Positions 30,021 to 41,934 of a stretch of 64,000 nt of DNA are shown here, one piece after another (positions within the stretch are counted from its first letter, which is position 1; every line of letters begins with the position of its first letter). The DNA lies in assembly GCA_002104985.1 (NCBI GenBank), contig MCGO01000006.1, forward strand, positions 186,001 through 250,000. The letters are read 5' to 3'. The translations under genes and the position numbers were made by a program. The notes beneath the pieces are model-generated. The model searched no databases. It saw only the letters and a program-made list of their open reading frames with translations, and had not been told where the DNA came from. The DNA is from Rhizoclosmatium globosum. Lineage: Eukaryota > Chytridiomycota > Chytridiomycetes > Chytridiales > Chytriomycetaceae.

Positions 30021-31628
30021 TCAAAATTTTTTTGGCACGCGATGACGACCATTGCCCTCTTTCTTTCCAGACTCTGCTCGAACTTCCAAATGTCTATCCC
30101 ATCCTTTTCCCATACAAATTGGACGCCTTGCATACAAGTTGTCAGAACCAAATACACCGGTACGCGTCCACGGTGCATGAGGGTTGGGGTGTCCATGTAA
30201 TTCAGGGCACCAAGCCAAGACATATTCCGCTTTGGGGTCATAATCCCGAGCTTGTTTCAACACATTGAAGTAGCGCCCGTCTCCTTCCGTAGCTTGCCTT
30301 GGATCGTTCCCCCATCCTGCAACATACAACCAGTTTCCATAATTACTGCACGGATCGTGATCCAACAGCATGGCCTCAAACCATTCTGCTCCAAGACGCC
30401 AATCAACTCCCAAATCTTTCACCAAGAAGGAAGCCACATTCTGACGTCCACGATTCGACATAAACCCAGTCGCCTTCAACTCCCTCATATTTGCGTCCAC
30501 AAAGGGAACACCAGTTCGCCCTTCACACCAAGCGACGAATTTCGGATTTGTTGGAGCGTGCGTATAACCAGCCTTCACAGGAGTGTCTGTCAGTCCCGTT
30601 GGATAAAACAACATGTTGCCATAGTCCCGAGCGACAAAGTAAAAGTAGTCACGCCAAAGGAGCTCAAACCACGCCCAATAAGTTCCATCCTGAGCCTTCG
30701 CAGTCAAAGGCCGCATCGCATGGATGATTGTTCGGGCACTCAAACAGCCCCACGCTAAATACGGACTGAATTTCGTACTGTAGTCGCTTCCAAGAAGCCC
30801 ATTTCGAGTTTCCTTGTATTTCGCGATGGGTCCCGACATGTAAGCCTTTAGACGTGCAAGTGCTGCGGTCTCCCCTCCTTTGAAGGGAAACGAAACGGAT
30901 GGTTGAGATTTGTTTGCTGGACACGACTTTAGCAATGATTCAAGATCTTCGAGTGATAAGGTGTGTTCCATTACAACGTTTACTGGCGAACTTGGCAATT
31001 TAGTTGGCGATGGTAACGGCAAAGCAACAGCTGGAAACGAGATATCTGATTTAGCTGATGCCGAGCGTTCAATGTTGCTCCGGAACTGGGTGTAAATATC
31101 TGGCACCCTTCCCTCCACAGCCGACATGCTCAACATGGTATGGTTGTCCTTCACCAGTTTCAGACTAAAGCCAGTACATTCAGAAAGTTCGCGTTCCAGA
31201 ATTCGTTCTTCGTAACAAGGACTGTCCGCTCCCATGAAGACAGAAACACCTCCATCCGATCCATTCTGCAATGAAGGTACGATTTGCGCCGATATATAAT
31301 CCGAGAGCGCAACATTATGAGGAGGCACAATAACAACCAAATCGCTCTTGAGCTTTTGGAGTTGAGATTTCAAATCAACCAACGATTCAAGAAGGAATCG
31401 CTGACGCTGTGCAGAAAGACGTGGAAACCCGAAGTGCCATGTTGTACCTATACGCGATGGGAGTGACTGATGTTGTTGAGTTGGGGCAAGCCCGAGAAAC
31501 CTTGTGTCCCAGACAAACATTGGCAGAAGAGTCTTGTTGTTTGTCGTGGCATCAGCGATGGCCCGCGCTAGCGTGACGTTATCATGAAGTCTGAGATCCG
31601 TCAAACGAAAGAGAACGCAGGATGTCAT
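30021..31628 (-). CDS. Cryptochrome DASH
   Basis: Blue-light flavoprotein of the CRY-DASH group, which repairs CPDs in single-stranded DNA and may also signal. Uninterrupted 535-codon frame, ATG at 31628-31626. The N-terminal photolyase fold is VLFRLTDLRLHDNVTLARA with MFVWDTRFLG. The FAD domain has SPYLAWGCLSARTI, LLWRDYFYF, GVPFVDANMREL and TGFMSNRGRQNVASFLVKD, the last being a DASH hallmark. Further motifs are DWRLGAEWFEAMLLDHDPCSN-type (near 30400) and YGNWLYVAGWGNDPR. It is the second photolyase-family gene in the window, about 20 kb from the (6-4) enzyme. No introns in either gene, in contrast to their neighbours. Confidence 0.92.
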   Translation of the reverse strand: MTSCVLFRLTDLRLHDNVTLARAIADATTNNKTLLPMFVWDTRFLGLAPTQQHQSLPSRIGTTWHFGFPRLSAQRQRFLLESLVDLKSQLQKLKSDLVVIVPPHNVALSDYISAQIVPSLQNGSDGGVSVFMGADSPCYEERILERELSECTGFSLKLVKDNHTMLSMSAVEGRVPDIYTQFRSNIERSASAKSDISFPAVALPLPSPTKLPSSPVNVVMEHTLSLEDLESLLKSCPANKSQPSVSFPFKGGETAALARLKAYMSGPIAKYKETRNGLLGSDYSTKFSPYLAWGCLSARTIIHAMRPLTAKAQDGTYWAWFELLWRDYFYFVARDYGNMLFYPTGLTDTPVKAGYTHAPTNPKFVAWCEGRTGVPFVDANMRELKATGFMSNRGRQNVASFLVKDLGVDWRLGAEWFEAMLLDHDPCSNYGNWLYVAGWGNDPRQATEGDGRYFNVLKQARDYDPKAEYVLAWCPELHGHPNPHAPWTRTGVFGSDNLYARRPICMGKGWDRHLEVRAESGKKEGNGRHRVPKKF

Positions 31629-31766
31629 ATCGTAGTTTTGTTGGAGACTTTGAATGGGCGAATTGTTTTTTGGTTACTTGATTTCGATCTAATTATACTT
31701 TGCATCGATTTCATACCATCCTCGTCACATAACAAAAGCACCGATGGTATGAAAGAGCACCTATAT

Positions 31767-33759
31767 TTATTGTATTTTCTCCTTGCTCTTACCACTTGAT
31801 AGAACGACAGCCCCATCATCAAACAACTGCACGTACGAATATCGCAGGTACAAAGCCCCAAAGATACAACAGCTCACAAAAGAATTTATAACAACATAGA
31901 GGTCGGGATAGCGTGGAAGTGGAACCGAGCTGACAAATTCTTCGCAGAATATTAAAGTTGCGAACAAGAGGTAGGAGGCCTGAAAACAAAGGTAAGAAAC
32001 GACAAATCAGTTGAAGAAGGACGAACCACTGCAAGGAAACGAACAAATAGTCCAGCTCTGGACTTTGGCCCAAAGAGCGCCCTCCAGCCGTATAAAATGT
32101 TGAAGAGAATAGTCATTACAACAGTTGGAATCGCCAATCCATCTCGTCGCAGCAGCGGGTACATGCTGTTACAATAATTTAGTATTCGCATACTGGAAGA
32201 CGAGTGTCAAACCTAAACATGGCCGTTGTAACAAACACGCTACCTTCCCAAGCCACACCATCACTGTCCCCAAGCAACATGGTTGCAGGCATAAGTGGAA
32301 TAAGAATAGATTTCTCGTGAACTTGGAAAGAAAACAAGAAGAAGGCCAAAGATCCATTTAGCAAGGTTAACAATAGTTTCTTTGGATTCGCAGTATCCAC
32401 GGACTTCAGATTCGCCAAGAAGAGGTTGATACTTGTCGGAAGGACAGCCAGGAGTGTTGCTAAGATACTAATATACGGTTGAGCAAACTGAAACAGTGCA
32501 TGGACGTCACAAACCTTATTCGGACGAGAGTCTCGACAGGAAACAGTTTTTTGACTTTAACAAATACACTGATAGCGCACCAAAAGTTTGCAACCTTGTC
32601 TTCATACAGCCCTCGACCAACTGGAAAGATTCTATGAATAACTTGCAGAAAATCTTCAAGAGATGTCAGGAATGGAGCAAATAGCGTCCCAAACGTGACA
32701 ATGACCGTCACGCCGATCAAAGCAAGTTGTTTGACACTGTGTTGAAGTGTAAGTGAGGGATTTGATTCAACAGTCATCATACCCGCTTGAGATTCCGTTC
32801 CGCTTTGCCTCTCCAGCGGAAATACCCAATAGATAGAAGAAAATAGGCATCGAATAGTAGAGAGCCATTTGTTTGAAACCAAGAGCAAGGCAAAAGAACA
32901 TGCTACCAAGCATAAAGCGTCTTTGAGTCATGCAAATAACGGACCAGAGAGTGAATCCGAGCATGGCCGAATTGTATCTGCATCCGAGTTAGAAGGTTTA
33001 TCAAGTGATTTCGACTATAACTGACTGAAAGTGGCCATGGTCAATAAGAATCAATCCAGGCTGAATCAATGCGACAAACAACAGAACATTCTATCCACAT
33101 TATGAGTACGACAGTGAAGGTCCAATAACAGAAATGCAAACTCTTTCGATGCGGCTTCGCGTTTTGCAGCACGTTTGACAGAAAGCAATAATTGCAGATA
33201 TATTGATCAACAGATCCGTTATCAACGCAGTGTATCGCATAAATAACTTCAAATCGTCTGATTCATATCCGCGCGATGCATCCAAAGCCACCCAATCTGG
33301 GTTGATCTTATTGGCGCTGTTTTTCGAGGATGTGAGACTTCAACCACCAACCGAGGACTGCTCACATGAAGCCAAGAAGCCACGAGTGATATGCTGTAAG
33401 AGGAGGATAGTCCAGGCCCCAGTACATCAGATCGTAGCGGTACCACGAGTTTGACGGCAGATGAGTAGTAATTTCGAGCCAATGACGCTGCGCCTCAAAG
33501 TCGCCGTGCATTGGCGGCGTGGCTCTTCCTGTCCACCTTCAATTAGACGCACGATAATCCCTCGTCGAAACGCAAACGCAGCAACAAAAGTACCCGAATA
33601 GCCCCACAGCGACACGCTCCACCGCAGCAGCACCGCACAAAGAACCGCCGTCGCCGTCGCTAAAAAGTCCGATCCGTCCGAATAAATCAAACCCGAAAAG
33701 AACGCAACGGCTCCGGACTCGGCGGCGACTCGTGTTTCCGCGGCCTTCTTCGATCCCAT
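31767..33759 (-). CDS. ALG6: ALG6-type Dol-P-Glc alpha-1,3-glucosyltransferase
   Basis: Multi-membrane ER enzyme that adds the first glucose to the lipid-linked Man9GlcNAc2 precursor for N-glycosylation. ATG at 33759-33757. The lumenal loop motif [19 protein letters not shown] with the catalytic-type Asp precedes [15 protein letters not shown]. Then come [36 protein letters not shown], and [20 protein letters not shown], each a signature of ALG6/ALG8. The [11 protein letters not shown] and DxSRGYES forms favour ALG6 over ALG8. Stop at 31767. Several introns, among them about 33592-33530 and 33380-33310. Divergent from MRD1 with 43 bp between starts. Confidence 0.87.
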
Positions 33760-33802
33760 TTGTTTTTTTTTTGTTTTTTGGAGCAAGTCAAACACACACA
33801 GC
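33760..33802. promoter_or_regulatory. 43-bp divergent interval between ALG6 and MRD1 starts
   Basis: Contains a run of ten or more T on the plus strand and a CACACACA stretch before the MRD1 ATG. No other recognisable element. Confidence 0.45.
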
Positions 33803-36800
33803 ATGAACTCAGAGTCTTCTACTCCCACATCCCGTATCATGGTGCGGAATCTGCCAAAGTACCTGACTGTCGATCGCCTGCGGGATCACTTTGCCCAGCG
33901 TACTCCAATCACAGACGTGAAGCTTGCCAAGGACAAGTAAGGCTCTTTGAATGGCATACTGTGCGTATTCACCTCCTTCATCAGGGATGGAAACTCGCGA
34001 CGATTCGGTTTTATTGGTTTCAAGACGGAGAAAGATGCCCTCGACGCTGTAAACTACTTCAACAGAACTTTTATTGACACTTCTAGAATCGAAGTTGTGT
34101 TTGCCAAACCAGTGCGTACACATAACTCTCACATTCTGACCTTCCATACTGATTCAATGTATTTAGGTTGGAGACTCGAGCATTCCTCGGCCGTGGTCGA
34201 AACATACAGAGGGTTCTTCAGCAAATGCTCGTCTTGCCAAAAAGGCAGAGGATATCAAGAAAGAAAAGGAAGCGGCAGCAGAAGAGAAATTGTGGAAGGA
34301 TGAACAGAAGGCATCATCAAAGAAAGCCGCTGCAACCCCCAAAAGCGCATTGACAGAAGTGTTGACTGCTGCGAAATCAGACCCTAAATTCCAAGAATTC
34401 TTGGATGTTATGCGTCCACGTGGTGCTGCGAAAGGGCGAACTTGGGCGAACGATGACCTTGGAAAGGATTTTGTGTGGGATCCTAAGGCTGCAGGTGTTG
34501 CAGTGGAGGGAGAAGAAGATGACGGAGAATACCAAGACTTGAGGCTAAATGATGGGGAGACAAATGAAGACGACAGCAAAGATGAGCCAGAACCTGACGC
34601 GATTGCACACGATTCTGGTCTTTCAGATATGGAGTACTTGCGTTCTCGAATGCGATCAAAGTTGGCTGATGAAGAGGATCCATTTGGTGGAGAAACTTTG
34701 GATGATGATGAGCCTTCTCGAGAAGTTGAAGAAGATGCATTAGGTGAAGAGGAAAATGAGAACGAAGGCGAGGACCAGAACGACGATGAAGATGGTGAGG
34801 AGGATGAAGATGTGTCAAAGGCTGTGCCTGCTGGAAAGGCAAAAGTTGCTCAACAAATCAAAGAAATGTTCAATGAGGACGAAGATATCGCCACCAAGGA
34901 GACTGAACTTCCTGAGCGAGCACTATTGAAAGAAGCTGAAGAAGAAGAGCCGCCAGCCGAAATCATTGCCGACACTGGACGTCTGTTTGTCAAAAACCTG
35001 CCTTTCACATGCACAACCGAGGATTTAAAGGATCTGTTTGGCAAATTTGGACCACTTTCAGAAGTTCATATGTCTATTGACAAGGATACGAAGAAGCCTC
35101 GTGGATACGCGTTCATCCTATATCTCTTGCCTGAACACGCAGTAAAAGCATACACCACTTTGAACAATCAAATCTTCCAAGGGCGTTTGATGGAGATCAT
35201 TCCTGGACAGGAGAAGAAGAAGTCTCTGGAGGATGATGAAACTCTTTTACCTGCCGATGCAAGCTACAAAAAGAAATTGGAACTAAAGAAAAAGAAGACT
35301 GCCAACAACGAGTACAGCTGGAATAGTTTGTTCATTAACGTACGCGCCAATCTTCTTAAAGCTGCAAAGACTAACAAATTACCATAGAGCGATGCCGTTG
35401 CCGAAGCCATGGCCAGAAAACTCAACGTAAAAAAGAGCGACATTCTCGATCCATCCTCTGAAAACATGGCCGTTCGTCTCGCCCTGGCTGAAACCGACAT
35501 CATCAACGAAACAAAAACATACCTCGAAGAAGAAGGAATCGACTTGAACGCTTTCACGCGACACAAGGCCCGATCCAGCACAATCCTTCTCGCTAAAAAC
35601 ATCCCCGCTCATACAACTGCTGAAGAAATTGAACTCGTATTTTCCAAATTCGGTTCATTGGGTCGAATCGTTGTTCCACCGAGTGGAACTATTGCTATGG
35701 TTGAGTTTCTGGAGCCAAATGAGTGCAAAAGCGCGTTTAGGCGGCTAGCGTACACCAAGTTCAAAACGTTACCGCTCTTTTTGGAATACGCGCCAGTCGG
35801 TGCGTTCAAGACTGAGTTTGACCGAGAGGCTGAGGAGCGAAGGAAATCGGAGAAAGCCAAGAAACAGGTTGAGTCTGGAAATGATGTGGATATGGATGAA
35901 GCAGTTGACGCGGAAGACTCTCAGCAAGATATCGATTCCCGTGTTTCAAAAGCCGTATCGAAGACAACAGCAAAGAAGCTGTCCAACAAGGAAGTTCTGG
36001 AGAAGGCTGTCGCGACAACTTCGTCGATGGATGACCCAGATGCCATGCCAGTCGCCACACTCTTTGTCAAGAACCTGAGCTTCAACACAACAGAAGACAA
36101 TCTGCGGAAAAAGTTCTCACCAGTTGGAGGCCTTCGATCCGTCCGTATCGCCACAAAGCCCGACACAAAGAAAGGCGGCAACGCCGTCCTCAGCATGGGT
36201 TTCGGTTTCTTAGAGTTTGAATCAAAAGAAGACGCAATCAAAGCCGTGAAGACGCTCCAAAATGTTGAGTTGGATGGACACAAGCTTCAGCTCAAGTTCT
36301 CGAACGCGACAGGAAAGGGAAACACTGCTGCCGCTGCTTCAGCTGCCAAGAGGAATCTTAACGATGACGATGACGTGAAAGTGACTGGTACGAAGCTTAT
36401 TATTCGTAACATTCCGTTCCAAGCAACCAAGAAGGACATCAAACAGTTGTACTCGTAAGTACCCCCTATGATGAAATCTCTCAAATCTTAAACAATACAA
36501 TTGCAGAACGTTTGGTCAAGTAAAGTCTGTCCGTCTACCCACAAAGTTTGATGGCTCCCACCGAGGTTTCGGTTTCGTTGACTTTCTGACAAAGCAAGAA
36601 GCCAAAGCGGCATTCAGCACACTTGGCTCAACGCACTTGTACGGCCGACACTTGGTTATGGAGTGGGCTGAGGACGAATCAAGTGTGGAAGCGATGCGAA
36701 ACAAGACTGCCAAAAAGTTTGTGAAGGATGGGGAAGGAGGTGGAGGAAAGAGACGGAAAGTTGTGCTTGGGGAGGAAGCGGAAGCAGCAGATATGTCTGA

Positions 36801-36804
36801 TTGA
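33803..36804 (+). CDS. MRD1: MRD1/RBM19-type multi-RRM ribosome biogenesis protein
   Basis: Nucleolar protein that binds pre-rRNA and U3 and is needed for early 18S cleavages. Five RRMs are visible: RRM1 ([16 protein letters not shown] ... [15 protein letters not shown]); RRM2 ([17 protein letters not shown], about 34980-35210); RRM3 ([17 protein letters not shown], about 35575); RRM4 ([17 protein letters not shown] ... [14 protein letters not shown]); RRM5 ([17 protein letters not shown], intron about 36456-36506, [14 protein letters not shown]). An acidic low-complexity region (about 34500-34900) separates RRM1 and RRM2, as in the family. Introns at about 33938-33985, 34111-34167, 35339-35389 and in RRM5. 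Stop 36802-36804. Frame is coherent apart from introns. Confidence 0.92.
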
Positions 36805-36870
36805 GAATAATGTTATTAGTTCTTTATGTATTCTATTCAGTATTCTTTTTTTCTTCAAACAACCATCACC

Positions 36871-37646
36871 ATGTCAATCGAAGTCAAGGAAGTGAAGCCC
36901 TTCAGCGCCGAAACAGCCGAAAACGTATGTACCCCATTGGATCAATGTTGGCAGTAATCTGTTCCGCATTGCCCATCCGTTCCTCTGATCCATCTCTAAC
37001 TGACATCTCATCAACAGCACGAAGGTGACAACTACCCTCCACCATTACCCAACCCCTAACGCCCCCAACCAATCATTCAGACGTTGAGAAAATCTGGGTC
37101 GTGAAGGCGATGCACCACGCTGAGACCTACTTCAAGCTGATCAGCAGTTTGGATGCCAGCAAGATCCGCTTGACAAAGTACAGAACCTACATCCATCCCT
37201 AAAGCGAATGCATCTAACCGAAGCAATCAATTTCAATCCACAGGGTGGACGATGAGATCTACGCTGATTTCAAGGCAACCTTCCCAGAGATCAATGTTGC
37301 TTCTTTGAATGAGATGGACGACTTCAAGACGGATGCTGCGAAGGAGAAGTGGAGAAACTGGATCAAGAAGTAAGCTTTTCTTAGAACTTGGGTTCTGTAG
37401 GAAGATTGAAGGTTGATGTTGTTGTTTACAGGTTTGAGGCCAAGGTTCAGGACTTCAACTACGGAACTTTGCTCCGAAACCGGGCTGCGGAAGACTACGG
37501 ACCAGATAACACTTTCTTTGGTGAGTGCCCTTGATGTCCCTCCCGTGATTCCTAATCTATCGATATCAGTTACCCGTGTCCAATTCTACGCCATCGAAAT
37601 TGCTCGAAACAAGGAAGGTCACAACAGCGTTCTCTCAAAGAAGTAA
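36871..37646 (+). CDS. PBDC1: PBDC1-like protein (polysaccharide biosynthesis domain-containing 1)
   Basis: Small conserved eukaryotic protein; the yeast counterpart YPL225W is reported as a chaperone for nascent eEF1A, and the 'polysaccharide' name is historical. Five or six tiny exons from ATG 36871: EVKEVKPFSAETAEN, VEKIWVVKAMHHAETYFKLI, DDEIYADFKATFPEINVASL, KFEAKVQDFNFGTLLR-type (here FEAKVQDFNYGTLLRNR), NTFF and VTRVQFYAIEIARNKEGHN. The final motif and the AETYFKLI block identify the family. TAA at 37644-37646. Introns have GTATGT/GTGAGT donors and CAG acceptors. Confidence 0.88.
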
Positions 37647-37725
37647 ATAAACGTTATTTATTGGGGTTTCTCTTCTGTCGTTTTTTTCTTTTTGGAATTC
37701 TGTAGAAAATCTCTAATACAATTGA

Positions 37726-38585
37726 ATGAGAGTTAAGCGAGCCAAGAAGAACAAGAAGAACATGGGCATATATGCCCAGATCTTTGGATTTAGAGAGCCG
37801 TACCAACTTCTCCGTGAGTACCTCCTAAGGCTACCTATCGCCCATACTGATATGACTCTTCAAGTTGACGGAAACTTCATTCACGTCAACCAGCAAATGA
37901 AAATGGATCCATGGACAGCTCTTCCAAAAGTTTTGCAAGGCCAAGTGAAGCTATGTAAGTTGCGTCAGGGAGCCTATGGACGTGTATTGATCTTTACAAA
38001 GTTACAACAACCTGTGTCCTTTCAGAGCTGCGATCCCTCGGCGCAGATTTCAATGCAACCGTTCAAACAGCCAAGAAACTAGAACGAAGGAGGTGTGGTC
38101 ACGAGACACCTGTTGGAGCGTCAGAATGCCTCAAATCCGTGATCGGAACAGACAATAAGCATAAATATGGTGTAGCGAGTCAAGATCATACTCTACGCGT
38201 TCATTTGAGAACTGTTCCTGGAACCCCTTTACTCTACGTGATGAACAGTGTGCTTCTGTTAGAACCACCAAGTGCAGAAACTCAAAGACGAATCAAAGAG
38301 GTGAACATCTATATAAATTAATTCTGAAATCGCTTATTCCTTCTATCGTAGATTGAAAGTGAAAAAATGCTGCCGAAACAATTTGAAGAGAAAGTAATCA
38401 AAAAACTGAACCCTGACGCGAAAGTTGCTCCTGAACCAACACGAACGTTCAAAAAGAAGGCGAAAGGCCCAAATCCTTTATCTGTGAAAAAGAAGAAGCC
38501 AGCTCAAAATGGTGGACAAAAGAAACCAGCAACTGAAGGAGGGGAGAAAGTTGGTGAGAAACGAAAGCGATCTGAGGATGAATGA
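37726..38585 (+). CDS. UTP23: UTP23-type rRNA-processing PIN-domain protein
   Basis: Small-subunit processome factor that binds snR30/U17 snoRNA. ATG at 37726 opens the highly conserved basic start RVKRAKKNKKNMGIYAQIFGF. The PIN domain runs FREPYQLL, an intron, VDGNFIHVNQQMKMDPW, VLQGQVKL, an intron, ELRSLGADFNATV, the zinc-type RRRCGHETPVGASECLKSVIG and YGVASQDHTLRVHLR. VPGTPLLYVMNSVLLLEPPS is the UTP23 C-terminal signature. A lysine-rich tail (KKKAKGPNPLSVKKKKP) ends at 38585. Tail-to-tail with METTL14 (80 bp between stops). Confidence 0.92.
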
Positions 38586-38665
38586 TTGATTGTAATCTGC
38601 AGCAATGAATTGAATAAAAACGTAAAAAAATAATCAGCAAATACAGCAGCTATTGGAAACACTCA

Positions 38666-40061
38666 TCAGAAGCGTTTGTTGCGAGGTGGCGGAGACTTGG
38701 GACGCAACGATTCAATCTCTGTGTCTAATAATCAGTCACACATTGGAAAACAAGCAGAAATAAAACCTTGATCAAATGGTACAACAGCACCTTTGCGGAA
38801 ACACTGCACGTATTCATGCGGATTGAAGTTGGATGCAGATAGTTCAGCACCAACTGTCAACCACCCGTTTCGAACGTTGCTGTCTCTTCCAAAGAGCTCC
38901 AATCGACGTCTTCCAAGACAGAAATTTTCAATGATTGTGTACAGCTCAGTTGGTTTTGCCGTGTCACCATTGGGGGGCTCTTCGCTGATGATAATATCGG
39001 TATCAACATTACAGTGGATGAAATGCGTGTCACTAGAGCGCCTGAGAGTACCGCGGATTCCCACCAAACAGTGTTCCTAAACATGTGTCAGTGCGGAAAG
39101 CGGAAGTCGTGGGAATACCTTTTGACGCTGAAGACAAGGGAATGGCCCCGCTTGATACGATCCCTTTAGCATAAAGTTTAATTTGATATGATGCATCAAT
39201 ACCTCACCGTCCACGTTTTGTTGGTCTTTGCCCACACAATATCTTCAGCACGCCTGTACCCCCACTTTGCAAGCAAATCACGACCACGTTCAAGTCCTTC
39301 GCCATCGCCAATCCAAATAAATATGAATGAACGAGGTGCCGCAATATCTGGAATATTCATGGACGCAACATCGTCCCAACTCCACAACAATTTCAAATCC
39401 GCTGGACATCCAGGAGGAGGCTTCTTGAATTCGCGGTCATACGTTGCAGTTGATCTTGCAGCGTATTCCATGAGAGGAGGATCCACAAGAATGACTGTCA
39501 AGAGGTGTTATTCTTTCAAGTAGCCACTTGAACAACAGTGAACGTACCATCAAACTGTGAGCCCAAGTTCTTCAAATCAAAGTTCCAGAGATCCGCCTTC
39601 AAGTAACGCGGGGGTGTCGCAAACTGCTGAACAATGGTTCTCTTCAAGCGGAAGAGGGTGTCAAGCTTTGGATACTCGATAAAGCGGGTGACGGGGTTGG
39701 AATCGCGGACGTAGTTCTGAGGGCGGTTTCCCGTCACGACAAAGTTCTCGAGGTAATCGTTTTTGAGAATGGATTTTGAAGTGGATTGTTTTTGGTGGAG
39801 TTCAGTGGTGTCAGTGGCTGACGAGGGAGTTGTTGTTTGTTTCGGTTGTGGGTCGTTCCAGTCGATCCATTTTGATTGGCTGGCGGGCGGAGTCGGCGGA
39901 GTTGTGTTTGGCGGTGCGGTGGTCGGCGCTTGCTCAGTCGACTCGTTCGGTGTCGGTGTCGGTGTCGAAGTGCCAGCGCTCGTTCGACGGGATTCGCGTC
40001 GTCGCTGCTTTTCGCGAAGACGCTCAACGAATGAAATTGGTTGTTTTGGTGGCGAATTCAT
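38666..40061 (-). CDS. METTL14: METTL14-like subunit of the m6A mRNA methyltransferase
   Basis: MT-A70 family protein; METTL14 is the RNA-binding, catalytically silent partner of METTL3. ATG at 40061-40059. After a Pro/Thr-rich lead come [20 protein letters not shown] and [19 protein letters not shown], then an intron (about 39546-39502). The site corresponding to the METTL14 EPPL motif reads VDPPLMEYA. Next are [81 protein letters not shown] and [16 protein letters not shown] last small exon ([11 protein letters not shown]) ends at 38666. METTL3 is excluded by the DPPL (not DPPW) motif and the PKSPPP tail. No METTL3 gene is in the window. Confidence 0.9.
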
Positions 40062-40112
40062 GGGTTGGCTTTCTTGCACACAATTCAAATATTACAACAA
40101 ACAAACAGCGAA

Positions 40113-41893
40113 TCATTTGGTCACATGCGCTGCAAAGTATTCTTCGTAAAGCTCTGAGTTCGATATGAGTTAGTATAATAGTATTACTCAAATCAACGGC
40201 AGAATACTGACCCTCATGTCGTGTCGGGAGCAAGTTATGAACAACCGCCAAATGCTTTTGCATCTCGGCCCTTTCCGAAACCGATAACGTCTTCCTCTTC
40301 TTGATGAAAAACCACCACAGAGTAAACGCGAATATCGATGCAGCAAACACGTATCCAATGGATTTCCAAGCAAGATCCTGGACAAGTGCATCCAGAACTT
40401 CGAGAATCTGGGTTACAACAAGACCACCTGGTCCAAGTACTTCAGGCCCATTTGATTCCGCCAAACTATTCAGGATTCTGTATACTCCAACAGAAATCAG
40501 CACAATGAATGGTGTTGTCGCTGTGGCAAGCAAGAGGAATCCCTGATTTGCAAGTACATCAAAAACCAAAACGGCAGTAACTAAAGAACTCACCCTTCCA
40601 ATATCTCTCTTATTAAACTTTCGTGTTGCATCATCAGCAGCAAGTTTAGCTCTAATGGCCTTAGCAATATTAGCCGCATCTTTCTTCAAAGCACCCAACG
40701 ACTTCTGAACACCCTGCGCTATAGTTGAATCAATTGTTGCGAGTACGCCATTCAAGTGATTTCGAACATTCACATCTGGTACACATGAGAGTTAAGGGAC
40801 AGGAGGAATCTCTCAAACAAAAACCACAAACCTGAGTTATCTGGCCGAGGAATATAAATTGGTGGAATATCCAGAGAAAATTGTCGGTCTTGAATTCGAT
40901 GCGTCAAACTCTGAGCAATCTGAATGAGAACCTTCTGACGATCACTCTCATCTGGAATAGTATCCGCCTTTGACAAATAGAAATGGATCTTGAATCCCTG
41001 GTTCTCACAGACAGCTTCAACTACATTCATGGTTCTTGCACACAGAGCTTGTCCGATAGGATCAAAGAACGAAAACACCAAGTCAGCCTCATTCGCCATC
41101 TGAATCAGCACGGTTTCTGGATCAAACGGATATTTCACCCCTCCGTCAACAAGACCCGGTGAATCAATGAACGTAATTAAGTCAAAGTTTCGTGAATTGG
41201 ATGGAACAATCTCTGTCGCAAGAGACGGCAGGACTCCTTTTAGTTCACTGATAGATTTCAAGATAGGGAATAGCTGACACGTGGCGGGACCGCCAAAGGT
41301 TTCCCTCTTCTTCCCAGCAGTGATAAGTGTGAAAGATGTTGTTTCGATTGCGACTGACGTCTTCTGGACCGGGTGGTCCACATACCAGTTGATGAATGAA
41401 GACTTTCCTGCGCTATAGTTGCAAATCAGTTTAGATTGAGTCTGTAGTTTGAGTCTAGGATAACTGTTAAAAACAGACCTATGGTTTCCAAGCAACAGGA
41501 TCCATATCTTCCGTTTTGGAACAGTTACGCCTGTGACTCCATAAATCTTTGCAAGTTCGACAAGGCCGAGCCCATCCATATCTTCCGTGACAATATCGAG
41601 GTCCTTTTGATGAATACTAACAACCCCCGCTTCCTTTCGGTTATCTGTATCAACTGCAGCCTCCTCGTCGACCCTCTCACTGGTCATCAAATCTTCACTG
41701 AATCCTTTAACGGAGCCTTGATAAAAGCGGAACACAGTCTCCAGAATCCACTGAGAAGTGTCATGGGAAACAGTTCGTGCTTTGGTTCCTGCGGCAGTAT
41801 CAGAAGAAACCCCTCTTTCTCGGTGTTGTTTCCATTTTGAATCGGATCTACAGTTTGTCGAGTGGGAGACTTTGACTTTGAACGTTGTGGCAT
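40113..41893 (-). CDS. Dynamin/EHD-like GTPase with two C-terminal membrane helices
   Basis: Probable membrane-remodelling GTPase. G1 reads GNHSAGKSSFINWYVD once an intron (about 41478-41415) is removed. The switch region is TSVAIETTSFTLIT, G3 is TFIDSPGLVDG, G4 is YLSKADTI. The conserved FFDPIGQALCARTMNVVE follows, resembling protist and EHD-like dynamin-family proteins. After an intron the C-terminal part has a basic helical stretch (LGALKKDAANIAKAIRAKL) and two hydrophobic helices (FLLLATATTPFIVLISVGVY and IGYVFAASIFAFTLWWFFI). It ends ELYEEYFAAHVTK at 40113. The start is uncertain: ATG 41893 is in another frame and a frame change near 41800 is needed to join. Not DRP1, mitofusin or Sey1 by layout. 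Confidence 0.7.
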
Positions 41894-41934
41894 CTTTTCT
41901 TTTGTCTTTCTTCTCTTCAGAAACTATCAAACTA
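41894..41934. promoter_or_regulatory. 41-bp divergent interval between GTPase and CSL4 starts
   Basis: Pyrimidine-rich on the plus strand (TTTTCTTTTGTCTTTCTTCT) with no TATA box. Same style as the other divergent gaps in this window. Confidence 0.4.

Noticed and set aside
39763..40168. Val/Gly-rich plus-strand frames
   Set aside because: Opposite the Pro/Thr-rich lead of METTL14; no domain.
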